DNA of 64,000 nucleotides from Prorocentrum cordatum (taxonomy: Eukaryota; Sar; Dinophyceae; Prorocentrales; Prorocentraceae), in contig CAUYUJ010014590.1 in the NCBI GenBank assembly GCA_963575745.1, positions 161,001-225,000 on the forward strand. The letters are read 5' to 3'. The translations under genes were made by a program, and so were the position numbers. The notes under the pieces were generated by a model. The model worked only from the letters and a program-made list of their open reading frames with translations. It ran no database searches and was not told the DNA's origin. How positions within the stretch are numbered: position 1 is the stretch's first letter; each line of letters begins with the position of its first letter. This document shows positions 20,743 to 31,130 of this stretch, in pieces.

Positions 20743-21280
20743 TTATCGCAGAGCCTTTGACTGCGAGATCTCCTTGGAAACTTTCTGTTCGAAAGACTCG
20801 AACTTCCTGATGTTGGCCTTGGCAGACTTGGTGTCACAGTTCTTCCCCCACACGTTGTGTAATGCCAACTTTTTCTTGAGCTCCTCTCCCTCCTTGAACC
20901 GATCCTTTATGACCGTGTGGATGGGCTTGCTCGTCTTTGTCACCGTCATCGTCTCCTTGATCTTGAGCAGCTTCGCAACGATCGCCCCGCACTTACGGTT
21001 CGTCGTAGCAAGCTCTTTATACAGCGAGCCGCCGCCGCCATCACCGCCGCCAGTAGTACCCTTCATTGCCTTCATCACCTTCGGCGGCTGACCTCCGTCC
21101 CCCGTCGGCTCAGCATCATCGGTTCCTTTATCCTCGATGGCCGCAGCAGGCCTCTTCCTGGGCGCCCCCCCCCGTGTCGATCGCACCCGCGACGAAATCG
21201 TTGAAGTTCGTGATGGCAGCCGCGTAGCCGTCCTTGTCGATAGTCAGTTGCTTGAAGACAGTGTGGAGCCTAAACTGCAT
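20743..21280 (-). CDS. Unrecognised lysine-rich block, likely module of the 'HGDG' gene
   Basis: Function unknown. From ATG 21280 the frame reads MQFRLHTVFKQ, then DKDGYAAAITNFNDFVAG, up to a G9 tract (C9 at 21165-21173, plus strand). One G fewer would join it to the frame that continues with APRKRPAAAIEDK and ends at 20743. The second part has KVMKAMKG, a GGGDGGGG linker and a charged, probably helical segment (KDRFKEGEELKKKL to SKEISQSKALR). The KRPAAA motif is typical of dinoflagellate proteins. It lies between the W-rich block and the transposase-like block on the same strand. The apparent frameshift is in a homopolymer, so it may be a sequencing error. Confidence 0.5.
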
Positions 21281-21286
21281 CAGTGC

Positions 21287-21419
21287 TGATCAGGTTTTTT
21301 TTCAAAACCTGATTCAACCCCAAAGTGGTCACAGAGTGGTCACCAAGTGGTCCCGTGACCACTCTGTGACCACTTTCTGTCCGCCTTGAGGTTGGTTCAG
21401 GTTTTGAACAACCTGATCG
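21287..21419. mobile_element. Fold-back MITE-like element
   Basis: Ends TGATCAGGTT / AACCTGATCG, then CAAAACCTGA / TCAGGTTTTG, then perfect 22-bp arms (21322-21343 and 21355-21376) of 11-bp words based on AAGTGGTCAC, with an 11-bp centre. The sub-terminal parts also fold on themselves. It separates two coding blocks on the minus strand. A clean target duplication was not found. Confidence 0.75.
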
Positions 21420-21427
21420 ATATTGAT

Positions 21428-22021
21428 TTAGTTTATGCTCCGCAATGCCGAGTGCCTCGAACCACTTGCCGTAGTCTTGCGACCTTTCTCCAGGATGATG
21501 ACGTCGGTGTTCTTGATGTACACCTCGTCGCCGTCCTCGTCGAGAATTTTTTTGAACTTCCCGTTGTTGATGAACTTGGCCGCCTCGGACTTCCCGTGGA
21601 TTTGCTCGAGCTCGCCCTTGTAGAACTTCTGGATCTTCCTCTGGGCCACCTTCGACTTGGTGATCTCCTCTTTGATCTCGATGAGATGGTCCGCCCACTT
21701 GGTATCATCCTCATCGCCTTTCTGCATGAACGCCAGCAACGTCGCATAACGCTCCTTCTCGGCACGACATGAGCCCAAGTCTTTCAAGCTTGACCACGCT
21801 TCCTGGATCGTAGATGGCTGTGACCCCCGTGCTTTGTCAAGTCGCTTCCACAACGCCTGAAGCTCACTCACATTGAAATATTTCTTCAACACCTCCTTGC
21901 TGGGCTCAGTTATCTGTTTATCCTCGACCTCTTTCAAGAATTTTGATATCTTGGTGTCCAAGGCTTCCTGAGATTTTTTACGTTCCTCCATGCTCAGACC
22001 TTTTCCACCCTTTGGCGGCAT
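21428..22021 (-). CDS. Unrecognised W-rich module protein (197 aa)
   Basis: Function unknown. Starts at ATG 22021 (MPPKGGKGLSMEERKK) and ends at TAG/TAA 21428 beside the fold-back element. It is highly charged. LQALWKRLDKARGSQPS and a following W then a K-rich helix resemble the repeated W..L...R pattern of dinoflagellate-expanded proteins that also carry KKPAA tracts and the HGDG block. The last third (KIQKFYKGELEQIHGK to VIILEKGRK) is mixed helix. Codon use is balanced and the frame is not repeat-driven, so it is credible coding DNA. It may be the N-terminal module of the gene continuing at 21280 and 20156, separated by the fold-back insertion. Confidence 0.55.
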   Translation of the reverse strand: MPPKGGKGLSMEERKKSQEALDTKISKFLKEVEDKQITEPSKEVLKKYFNVSELQALWKRLDKARGSQPSTIQEAWSSLKDLGSCRAEKERYATLLAFMQKGDEDDTKWADHLIEIKEEITKSKVAQRKIQKFYKGELEQIHGKSEAAKFINNGKFKKILDEDGDEVYIKNTDVIILEKGRKTTASGSRHSALRSIN

Positions 22022-22029
22022 CTCGACAA

Positions 22030-22510
22030 CCTCAAATACACGTAGCGTATGGAACTGGTGGCTCGAACCATGATACGAAGAGAAGTTCTTGAACCAAAAT
22101 AGCTACGCGACCAATTGGAGCGCCCCTCTCGGAGAGACCCTGGATGGGTCGACCTCTCTCGGAACCAGTTGTGGAATTTCATAGGGAAAGCCTAGCGTTT
22201 TCCCCGTGCGCCCCTGCAAACCCGCTCCCGTCACTGCATTTGGAAAAGGGACAGCCCTCCGTCGTGTAACAGTTGCAGTGCTGCTGCTGGTGTTGCTGCT
22301 GGTGCTGGTGCTGATGTTGCTGATTGTGGTGCTGCTGCTGTTGCTAGTGGTGTTGCTGCTGGTGCTGGTTGCATTCATTTCAGACAAGCGCTTGCGGCGC
22401 TGAGGCGAGAGCTTGTACGTGGGCAACGTGCGCCCTCCATCCAAATAACTGTTGTCTGGTGGGGGCCATCTAGGGGCATCTTGGGACCTCTTGGGGGGTA
22501 CCTTGGAGAC
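22030..22510. other. Spacer with GCT/TGT low complexity and a short R6 piece
   Basis: 22275-22375 is a TGCTGCTGGTG-type tract. A minus-strand frame through it (22444-22103) would encode a Ser/Thr/Asn-rich stretch and is only weakly credible. 22465-22510 is R6. Confidence 0.5.
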
Positions 22511-22529
22511 TTTTTTTGTGTTTCACCAG

Positions 22530-23681
22530 CTACTGGAACGAGTCGAACCAAGACGTGTCATCGCCATGAAACGACGGGTGCTCATCTCCGAGCTCGGTGC
22601 CGGGCTCCTCGGGCTCCTCGGGCGCATCCTCTGCAGACGACCCTGACAAAAACCATTCCTTCGCAAATGATGGCTTCCTCATCACTGGACTGGCGGATGG
22701 CTTCTTCATGAGGGGAACATCATCAGACTCACTGGCGGCGCGACTGGCGGCTGGCTTCTTCATTTGGGGAGCGCCGTCACCCTCAAGCTGATCATCGAAT
22801 CCATCTTCGAAAATCCTATTCCTCATATCAACCATCGTTTGTTTGGTGGTTGCATTCTTAACTGCGTGAACGAATAGCTTCTCTGCGATAGCTTTATGCT
22901 GTGCGTGGTGTTTCTCGCAAACTTCAACTACAAGTTTCCATGACCCCTCGACGAGCATGACGATGTAGGACTTGTTTTTCGCCAAGATCAATTTTATATC
23001 TCCACGGGACTTTGAGGCCTCTCTCCTAGCACCCATTTTGTTTGCGGCTGGCCTTTTCTTGACGATCATGCTTTTCATTCCACCTCGAGCTCTAGGGTTC
23101 TTTATCTTGGCGGCCACGTCATCTGCGTCTTTCTCAATGTCTCCCTGCTGTCCGCTCGTATCTTTACCACGATATTCCTCAGTCAAATATTTCTTGAGCT
23201 TGGAATTCAAAGCAACCAATGCCGTCTTGTCGTTATCATCAACGAGCTGGTCAAGCGCTGTTTGCTGCCTGCTCGGAATAATCCTGCCGTGGCAACAACT
23301 TATCATCAATATTGCAACGATCGCCTTGAGAAACGACTTGAATGAAAATTTTGTTTTGTTCATTTTGCTGGGGATCGCTTTGGTCAGCGCAGCCATGAGC
23401 GTGGTCGGTTTGAACCTGAGGTTCGTGCCCAGCGCCGCCAAAGCTAAGAGAAGCTGCGAATTATGAAGGAGGCTATTTGCTGATATTTGCATCGACCTCC
23501 GAATGTCTTTGTATTCTTTGAAATCCAAAGCTTCCTCTGGGTCAGCGAAGGAAGCCATGTGTTTTTTGAAACCGTCAGCCAAGTCGTCCACTTTCACGTC
23601 TGGCACTTTACCTGGATGACGACTGGGCTTCGCACTCTGTATGCCTGCATGTGCAGCCCGCGCTGCTTTTACCTTCACCAT
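22530..23681 (-). CDS. Unrecognised KKPAA-motif protein (383 aa)
   Basis: Function unknown. ATG 23681 (MVKVKAARAAHAG) is the first ATG after a noncoding minisatellite; the longer open frame upstream is minisatellite. Residues about 30-70 are acidic and charged (FADPEEALDFKEYKD), and 75-125 contain LLLALAALGTNLRFKP and a hydrophobic LKAIVAILMI stretch. 150-250 are basic (VKKRPAANKMGARREASK). The C-terminus has QMKKPAAS, LMKKPSAS and VMRKPSF repeats and then an acidic tail ending DTSWFDSFQ. Basic K/P/A tracts suggest nucleic-acid binding, which is inference. It heads a same-strand cluster with the blocks at 22.0, 21.3 and 20.2 kb. Confidence 0.55.
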   Translation of the reverse strand: MVKVKAARAAHAGIQSAKPSRHPGKVPDVKVDDLADGFKKHMASFADPEEALDFKEYKDIRRSMQISANSLLHNSQLLLALAALGTNLRFKPTTLMAALTKAIPSKMNKTKFSFKSFLKAIVAILMISCCHGRIIPSRQQTALDQLVDDNDKTALVALNSKLKKYLTEEYRGKDTSGQQGDIEKDADDVAAKIKNPRARGGMKSMIVKKRPAANKMGARREASKSRGDIKLILAKNKSYIVMLVEGSWKLVVEVCEKHHAQHKAIAEKLFVHAVKNATTKQTMVDMRNRIFEDGFDDQLEGDGAPQMKKPAASRAASESDDVPLMKKPSASPVMRKPSFAKEWFLSGSSAEDAPEEPEEPGTELGDEHPSFHGDDTSWFDSFQ

Positions 23682-23689
23682 GCTCGCAA

Positions 23690-23890
23690 AAGTCGCACAA
23701 CAATATGGATCGCCCAAAGAGTTTGAATCGAACAAAGATCCAGCAAATATATGAATCCAACAAAGAGTGTATCCAGTAACTATTGTCCAAAGAGTGTATC
23801 CAGCGAAGATATGAATCGAACAATATGGATATCCAAAGAGTGTATCCAGCAAGGATATGTATCGCCCAAACAAGTTTGATCCAAAATGTC
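23690..23890. repeat. Minisatellite of CAAAGAGTGTATCCAGC units
   Basis: Words CAAAGAGTGTATCCAG and GATATGAATCGAACAA recur several times directly upstream of the KKPAA gene. It could contain its promoter or 5' leader. Confidence 0.75.
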
Positions 23891-23944
23891 ACATCATCGG
23901 ACGGTGGCATGATGCAACTCGCAAATGAAAATCACAATGGGAAG

Positions 23945-24135
23945 TGTGTGCTGCGTGTGTGTGTGTATGTGTGTGAGAGACCGCTCACTGTGTCTCACAC
24001 ACACCGTGTGTTTGAGACCGTTCACTGTGTCTGCCACACACCGAGACCGCTCACTGTGTCTCCCACACACCGTGCTTGTGCGTGTGCGTGCGTGTGTGTG
24101 TGTGTGTGTGTGAGACCGCTCACTGTGTCTCAAGG
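23945..24135. repeat. (GT)n and GAGACCGCTCACTGTGTCT minisatellite
   Basis: Four copies of GAGACCGCTCACTGTGTCT-like units separated by CACACACCG or (GT)n. Confidence 0.85.
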
Positions 24136-24139
24136 CTCC

Positions 24140-24262
24140 AGGAGGCCGTCTTGGGGCTTGGCCCACTTGTGGGCCCGGCCCCTCTTGGGCCCCTTTGTCT
24201 TGGGCCGTCTTGGGGCTTGGCCCCTTGGGCCGTCTTGGGCCCCTTTGCCTTGGGCCCTCTTG
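24140..24262. repeat. R6 repeat, CTTGGGG orientation
   Basis: CTTGGGCCGTCTTGGGGCTT words. Confidence 0.7.
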
Positions 24263-24605
24263 GAGACCAACAACAACGACTACAAGTACAGCAACACTAG
24301 TAGCAATCACAACAACCGAAACAACCACTTCAGAAGCAAAAGCAACACCAATAGCATATATAACAACATCAAATGCCAGCAACACAGCCACACAACCAGC
24401 AACACACATCCCACAAGCCAGCAACGCAACTGTAACAACACCAACACCAACAACCACGACAACAACACACAACCCTCCAAGACAACCCCCTAATCCGAAG
24501 CCCAAGACCCAAGACCCAAGACTGCCCACAACCGCTGCCCACCTAGCAAACGGCGGGCCATAGGCGTGATCCGCGGCCCACCTGACGAACGGCGGGCCAT
24601 AGGCG
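24263..24605. other. No gene; CAACA-rich and a 30-bp direct repeat
   Basis: 24270-24480 is AACAACA-rich. ACGGCGGGCCATAGGCG occurs twice, 24548 and 24591 regions. Confidence 0.55.
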
Positions 24606-24607
24606 CA

Positions 24608-24835
24608 TGATTATATATATGTATACATATGTAGATTTGTATATTTATACATGTATTTTTACATATACATGTATACAAATATACATATATATACATGTCT
24701 ACCGATCTACATTTTTACATACATACATAGATACATATAAACATATATACATGTATATATCTATATATACATGTATACCTATATACGTATATACATGTAT
24801 ACAGTTCTACATATCTATGTACATATACATATATG
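24608..24835. repeat. ATACATGTATA minisatellite
   Basis: Alternating TATATACATGTATA-like words over about 225 bp. Confidence 0.9.
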
Positions 24836-24854
24836 AAGAATCTTACGCCAATAC

Positions 24855-24958
24855 CATTATCCTCCTCCTCGTCCCCCTCCTCCTTGTCCTCCCCCTCGTC
24901 CTTCTCCTCCTTCTCCTCATCCTTCTCCTCACCCCCTTCCTCCTCCTCCTCCTCCATT
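24855..24958. repeat. (CTC)n pyrimidine tract
   Basis: TCCTCCTC-type tract of about 100 bp. Confidence 0.85.
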
Positions 24959-25850
24959 CTGACCCTAGCTGGCTTTACATCGCCCTGATTTACTTTATGT
25001 ACTTCTACATTGCTTAGTTGACCTACATTGCATTACAGTATCCCTATAATGGTTTGATGGTGATGTTGTTTCTTATTTTATATAGTGGCTGAAGCACATA
25101 CTATGTGGCACCATATCATAAATTATGATGTGATGAGTGATTTGCTGACGTATCATTGATATTATCATTTTTTAAATATGTATCGTTGTTTATGATATGT
25201 ATCGCAAACTATAATATGATATGCGTTTTTCCGTTACGATATCATATAAAACGCCAGTATCAAAACAAAAACAACATGGGGAGTCTCAGGGGAGGAGAGG
25301 TGCCCGAGGTCCTCGCGACGCAGTCGGGCTCGCAGCGGGCAGTCTCGCTCCGTGCCAGGCCCCGGGGCCGAGACCGATGGATCCGGCCCGAAGAATGACG
25401 CAGGATTGAGGCCCAGGGCTCCGGTCGTGATGCTTTGCTACGTTGCAATCTTTCCACAGTCCCGGATCTCAGGGATCGGGACGTCCCAGGTGCGGATCAT
25501 GATTTTTGGGGCGGATGTCATGGTTTAGGCCATGATTTCTTCGGACACGTCCCCTGGCCAGGAGCCTCGTCCTCCGGAGGCCTGAGCAGGCCCGCGCGGG
25601 GACGGAGGACACACGTTGGGGGACGAGAGCGCACCTCCACCTCCACTCGGCCCCCGTCCCCCCTCTGGGGCTGGACCAAAAAGTATCGACACCCGACGGT
25701 GAGGATGTCTCGGACAAGCGTCTCGAAACGGATGCCCCACCCTCATCTGGCCGCCCTCCCTCTTCTAGGGAGGGGGGCCACATTGGCGTGGGGGTGTACA
25801 CATCGTGGGGGTAGCAGAGATTTGGCGCTCCATCTAAAAGGGCCCTCCTT
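24959..25850. other. No gene; AT-rich island then GC-rich sequence
   Basis: 25020-25270 is AT-rich with ATGATATG words. 25280-25800 is GC-rich and unrecognised. Confidence 0.45.
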
Positions 25851-28420
25851 GCGCATTGACGTGCTGGAGCAACTAATCAAGACCGTGCGCGACGCGGAGT
25901 ATCCTGGCTACGGCATGCGCGGCGTCAATTCGGATTCCCGCGTGAATGCTCGGTTGCGCGAGCGATATAGGGAGAAGTGCTTAGAGGAGAGCGGGGCCGC
26001 CCGCTTCGTGCCGCAGGCGGTAGAAGGTGCAATCCGAGACCTGAAGTGAGCGAATGGACCAATCGTTCAGGGCAAAGTGGCTTGTTACGCTTCCTGGAGC
26101 GCCCAATACAACGCCAGAGTGGGAAAGGACATCGCGACCGCGCCACATTTTGGCCGAGCGGAGCAATCGGAGTCAATCCAACATCCGTGGACGAGTACTG
26201 CGTACTTCCAGCGCATTCGGAGGCCTCCAGATGATGACGAGCACGGACATATATACGGACCAGTTCAACGCGTGTTATTCGGGCATGGCATTCCCCCATA
26301 TTTTTGCGGTGCCCCATTTGCGGGTCTCATTCTCCGCATCGATCTCTCTGGCGTCGGCCTGGGACAGACAGCTGCCTTCCGACGAGAACCGTGCGTCCCT
26401 GCCAGAAATTTGGCGCCTTGTACCACCGCGCTCTGCGCGGGAAGAACTCCCGCCTGGATGCTATGCCGCAGGCCCTGCGTGTCTGGCGTTGGCAGCTCCC
26501 TCGCGCGTGGACTGCTGCGGCGGATAGAGGGTACATTTCGCCGCCGCTTGGGGTTTACGCCAGCGCTGTGGATTCGACTCCTCCGAGAGAGCCTCAATCT
26601 GGGCGACAGCCTCAGTGTCGAGACGAGCCTGCAGGAAGGACGAGGTGCCCATGCGTTGGAGACTGTCGCCGCCGTTGCCGCGGCGGACTTACTTGGAAAA
26701 CTCGACAAAGTGAAGCATACTGCTCCGAAAGAGAGGTGCTGCGGATAAATGGCGGTGCCAGCAAGTCGTTGGTCGTTTCGAAACTTGTCTTCGCGGCGAA
26801 GATACTTTGCAGATGTCCGTTTTCGGCCTTGTGTTATTCTGGGGGCGCAAGAGTTGCGAATGGAGGTCAGCCATTTTGGTAGCCAGGCTTGCGTGAACGA
26901 TGGCAATTGCATATTCTGCATGGTCTCCCCCCGGTAACAAAATTGCGCGACGACGACCCCTTCGTCGAGGAGAAGACGCGTAGGAAATGAGCAGGAAAGG
27001 AAGGCCCATGCTTTCGGCCATTTCGGAGGACAGGTTTTCAGGCCTGGAACCGACGTTGGACGACGACGTAGAGTTCCCGATCCCAGGCTCTGATTTGCGG
27101 TATCGCAGAAGATCCCCTGGCCGCCGCGAACGCATTCTTCGTGCAGATCCGCGCCGTCCTGGCCACGATGCTCGATGCGAAGACGTGTCCTCTTTGTCCA
27201 TGCTGCTCAGAGACGGCGCGGCCCTGTCAGGACGACCCGGACATCCCAAGGAAGCAGTGGGAGTCATTGTCCGTCGCGTTGGCGCTTGTTTTTGAGCCAA
27301 CGATGCGCAGAAGACCACGAGGGGATTGCATTGCTATTTCTTCATTTTTGTGCAGCGCGTGCGCCCGTGTGCCACCTGACGGATGACGGACGTCGCACAT
27401 AAGCTCGACGAAACCTTGGCGCACGGGGAAGAACGGAAACGTTTCTTCAGGCAAGTATTCTGCGAGCGTTGCCCAGGCGCGGGGCAATTCTGGCACGAGG
27501 GAGCGACGCTGGAACGCATCTTCCCCACATGAGCTGCACCGAGGAAGTTCCCAGCTTGGGGGAGTTGACGCTGGGCAGGCTGCCGCGCTTTCTTCGCGGC
27601 GGCGCGCGTAACGTACCCGAGGCTCCCACGCGCTCGGCTCATGACAGGCCGACGTCTTCGGTCAATCCGGAGGGCGCGCAGAGTTCAGGACATGATCCAA
27701 CAGGGCGTTCCCTTATCTGTCACAATCGCTGCGGGCACCACATCCACCGTCTTGTTGCAGGCCCGGCAAGCAAGTAGGAGAAGCGTCTCCTACCGAATGC
27801 GCGTGCTTCCAATATTAACAGACGGGAGTGCAAACACAAGGCGCCATGGACGAACCAGGTGTCCCCTCAGTGGATGGAGGGCCCATTGCTTGTTTACAAG
27901 GGCGTAGCAAAGCAGCTCGAGGTTCGGAACAGCTGCGTTCGCAACCGGCTTGGGCAGACCCTTCGGCCTGCGCGTTGAGGAGTGGTTGAATTGGCGCATG
28001 CCTGGACTTTGCCTGGATTGTGCTTGCGGCGACACTGCCGCGAAGCCGAACGATCGCTTGTCGATTCCCCAGAGCGCACACGAACGCTGCTGCGATCAGA
28101 AACGATGCTTTTTGACCAAGTCCAATCTGAAGAAGGCCACTCGAGCAACGCAGCGCGCGCAGACCGTGACGAGCGGCTACTTGAACGGCTCAATCGGGAG
28201 GCGCCAACCTGCAGTCACGGTCGAGACCATCAAGTGCAGGGACACGTTGTCCACGCTGAGCGAAACTGTCAATTTCAGAAGTCAGACAGCGCAGTTCCCA
28301 GCGTCCAGCTCGAGATTGATCAACGACTTGCAGATGAACAACACGGGCAGGGAGGCCGTTGAGGTGTTCAAGTTGCGCCGCGATCTGCGCTCGCGCGATG
28401 TCCTGTTTGCTGGGTGCAGT
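25820..28420 (+). mobile_element. Degenerate Helitron-like Rep/N-terminal domain remnant
   Basis: Frame jumps between plus-strand frames, so no intact ORF remains. Recognisable pieces in order are LRIDVLEQLIKTVRDAEYPGY (25850-25915); FFVQIRAVLATMLDAKTCP then LCPCCSETARPCQDD (27126-27240); KTTRGLHCYFFIFVQRV (27310-27360) with KLDETLAHGEERKRFF downstream; and RLINDLQMN then REAVEVFKLRRDLRSRDVLF (28312-28420). The paired-Cys segment, the RGLH-type motif preceding FVQR and the final segment follow the order I recall for Helitron-like proteins of dinoflagellates. No helicase domain or element ends were seen. Confidence 0.5.
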
Positions 28421-28429
28421 GCGAAGGGA

Positions 28430-29226
28430 AGGGGCTTCCCTTCGACTCGATTGCGACTTTGCTCGCTGTCCCTCGGGATGGAACGCTTGGGGATGAGGCC
28501 CCAGGGAAGGGGGGAAGCGACGACGGCGACGACGACCCAACCGGAAAAGCGTCAAGCGGGGGACGACGACGGACTCAAACGGAAGAGCCTTTTCACACAC
28601 GCCGACAGGGTCGGCGGTCTGGGGAGATCTCGGGAACTCGCCCGCATTTTCGAAATTGTGCGCTTCCGGCGGGCCAAGAAAGTTTCCACTCGGCTCGCTT
28701 GCTGACGCGGACCACTCGCCACCGAAGCAAGTGCCCACGCGAGCGGAAGGGGTGATCCCTTTTATTATCTTCCTTCTGCCCTTCCCCTTCAGCCGCGTGC
28801 CGCCCTGCGCTCTCCTCACCTCCATCCCTTGCCTGTCTCTTCCCGAGCGGAAGGAATTATCCAATGTGCAGCACCCGCAGCGATGGTGTTGAGTTTATCA
28901 TATGCGTGCGTTGCAACCTGTGCGCATCCCACAGCATGTTCCGAGGTTCAACAAGCAATGCAACCTTCCGGGAAGGTTCGGGACATCTGCGTGGAAAATG
29001 ATTGGTAAAGCCTCCCCCGACAAAAAGGACAGAGGTTTCAGTCATCCAGGGTCTGCGCCCGACGTCTGCATTCTGTCAACCGTTTTGAGGCGACACGTCC
29101 TGTCTCTGTGCGAGACCCCCACACGAGGGGACACATGCCACCACGGTTTCAATCTTCATTGGGAGCAGCTCCCGTTTTCCGTATTTTCTTCTCTTTTTTC
29201 CCACACCCTCGACGGACCTGCGATGA
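28430..29226. other. No gene recognised
   Basis: Open frames on both strands, but no domain or motif was recognised. Confidence 0.4.
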
Positions 29227-29388
29227 CGACGCTCGGCGGCGGCGGCCGCGACCCCCCTCGGACAGGGCGACGCCGAGGAGGCCCATGTCCCCCTGGCGGC
29301 CGAGGCTGGGGGTGCGGACTCCGAGTCGCCCTCCGCCCCCGCGGGCCAGGAGGGCGCGGCACCCGCGGACCCCGCGGGCGGCACTTAG
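29227..29388 (+). CDS. Possible last exon, acidic Ala-rich
   Basis: Unrecognised. The frame after TGA 29224 reads through GDAEEAHVPLAAEAGGADSE and PSAPAGQEGAAPADP and stops at TAG 29386. The composition and GC-rich third positions resemble dinoflagellate coding sequence, and no tandem repeat drives it. No upstream exon or acceptor site can be fixed. Alternative open frames overlap on both strands. Confidence 0.2.
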   Translation, partial: RRSAAAAATPLGQGDAEEAHVPLAAEAGGADSESPSAPAGQEGAAPADPAGGT

Positions 29389-29765
29389 GCCCGGGTGAGG
29401 GCCGCGGGGGGAAAAGGAAAGCCCGGCTGCCATCTGCGCGGCGTCGCCCCTCGCCGCCCCGCCAGCTGCAGGGGTCCTTCTCCCCTGTCGCCTCGTTCGT
29501 CGCCCCTCCGCCCTCGAGGAAGAGGGAACGGCAGAACCATGAGCAGTCCGATCTCCGCGCGGATTCTTGGGCCGGTGCCAGGACCCCGCTGGCGGCGCCC
29601 TCAGTGATTCGTTTCTTGCACCACCTTGGTGGTCCTCCAAGAGAGCCCCTCAAACGATGTAGTAACATAGCCCTTCCAACATCTCACTTTCGATGAAGTG
29701 TATGAACATTTCGCGAGCGAGTTCAGCATCCCATTTGTTGTTGAGGATGTCTCAGACGAAAGCTT
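29389..29765. other. No gene recognised
   Basis: Mixed GC-rich sequence. A minus-strand frame at 29601-29760 is open but unrecognised. Confidence 0.4.
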
Positions 29766-29800
29766 CATATTGTGAAGGCCTTGCGGCCGGCGCCGCTGAC
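29766..29800. repeat. Short dispersed module, copy 2
   Basis: GAAGGCCTTGCGGCCGG shared with 5211-5227, with similar flanks (TATTGTGAAGG, TGACC). Confidence 0.6.
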
Positions 29801-29924
29801 CCAGAATGACGCTGACGACGACGACGACCACCACCCCTACAACGACGACAACGACGAGCTGATGACCCTGCCACAGGCTTGGGACATGTGGCGGGCGGTG
29901 GACGGAGGAGAAGGAGTAGGAGAA

Positions 29925-30130
29925 GGAGGAGCAGGAGGAGGAGGAGTGGTGGGAGGGGGGGGGGAACTTGGGAGGAGGAGCAGGAGGAGGAGGAGGAGGA
30001 GGAGGATAAAGAGGCGAAGAAGGAAGACCACGAGTAGGAGGAGGAGGATCAAGAGGCGAAGAAGGAAGACCACGAGGAGGAGAAGGAGGAGCAGGAGCAA
30101 GAAGACAGGAGGAGGAGGAGGAGGAGGAGG
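29925..30130. repeat. Polypurine (GGA)n tract 1
   Basis: GGAGGAGGA tract with GAAGAAGGAAGACCACGAG duplicated at about 30020 and 30058. Confidence 0.9.
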
Positions 30131-30213
<83 letters not shown>

Positions 30214-30330
30214 GTGATGGTGATGTGATGGTGATGGTGATGGTGATGGTGATGGTGATGGTGATGGTGATGGTGATGGTGATGGTGATGATGATGGTGG
30301 TGATGATGTTGATGGTGATGATGGTGATGG

Positions 30331-30361
<31 letters not shown>

Positions 30362-30473
30362 GATGATGCTGATGCTGATGCTGATGATGATGATGTTGAT
30401 GATGGTGATGATGCTGATGCTGATGCTGATGCTGATGATGATGATGATGATGATGCTGATGATGATAATGATT

Positions 30474-30572
<99 letters not shown>
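30130..30572. repeat. (GAT)n/(GATGGT)n microsatellite, about 440 bp
   Basis: Pure GAT, then GATGGT hexamers, GATGCT triplets, then pure GAT again: blocks of variant repeats inside one array. Gives poly-Met, poly-Asp and poly-His frames. Confidence 0.95.
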
Positions 30573-30893
30573 AGGAGGAGGAGGAGGAGGAGGAGGAGAG
30601 AGGAGGAGGAGGAAGGAAGGGGTGAGGAGGAGGATGAGGATGATGATGATCAGGAGGAGGAGGAGGAGGAGGAGGAGGAGAGGGAGGGGCAAAAAGGAAG
30701 ACCTCGAGGAGGTAGAGGGGGAGGAGGAGGAGGGGGAGGAGGAGGAGGAGGAGGAGGAGGAGGAGGAGGAGGAGGAGGAGGAGGAGGAGGAGGAGGAGGA
30801 GGAGGAGGAGGGAGGAGGAGCGAGAAGAGAGGAGGAGAAGGAGGAGGAGAGGAGGGAGGAGAAAGAGGAGGAGCAAGAGGAGGAGGAGGAGGA

Positions 30894-30925
<32 letters not shown>

Positions 30926-30955
30926 GAGGAGGAGGAGACAAAGGAGCAAAAGGAT
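30573..30955. repeat. Polypurine (GGA)n tract 2
   Basis: About 380 bp, almost entirely purine on the plus strand. A mirror-repeat, triplex-capable tract. Confidence 0.95.
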
Positions 30956-31130
30956 AACCGTCTGTGCCCTCGGGGGCGGGCCGGAACCGGGGCCCGGCCA
31001 GGGCCGGAGCCGAGGCGAGGGATTGGGGCCGGGACCGGTCCTGAGGCCAGGGTTGGGGCCAGGGCCAGGGCCGGTTGCCCAGGGCCGGGTCCGGGTGCCC
31101 AGGGCCGGGGCTGGGGCAGGTGCCAGAAGC
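30956..31130. repeat. GGGCCRGGGCC hexamer-like repeat
   Basis: CCAGGGCCGGGTCCGGGTGC-type words repeated. Confidence 0.75.

Noticed and set aside
26868-26886. CAGCCATTTTGG, part of the spliced leader core
   Set aside because: Match stops after CCATTTTGG and flanks do not fit; inside Helitron-like debris.
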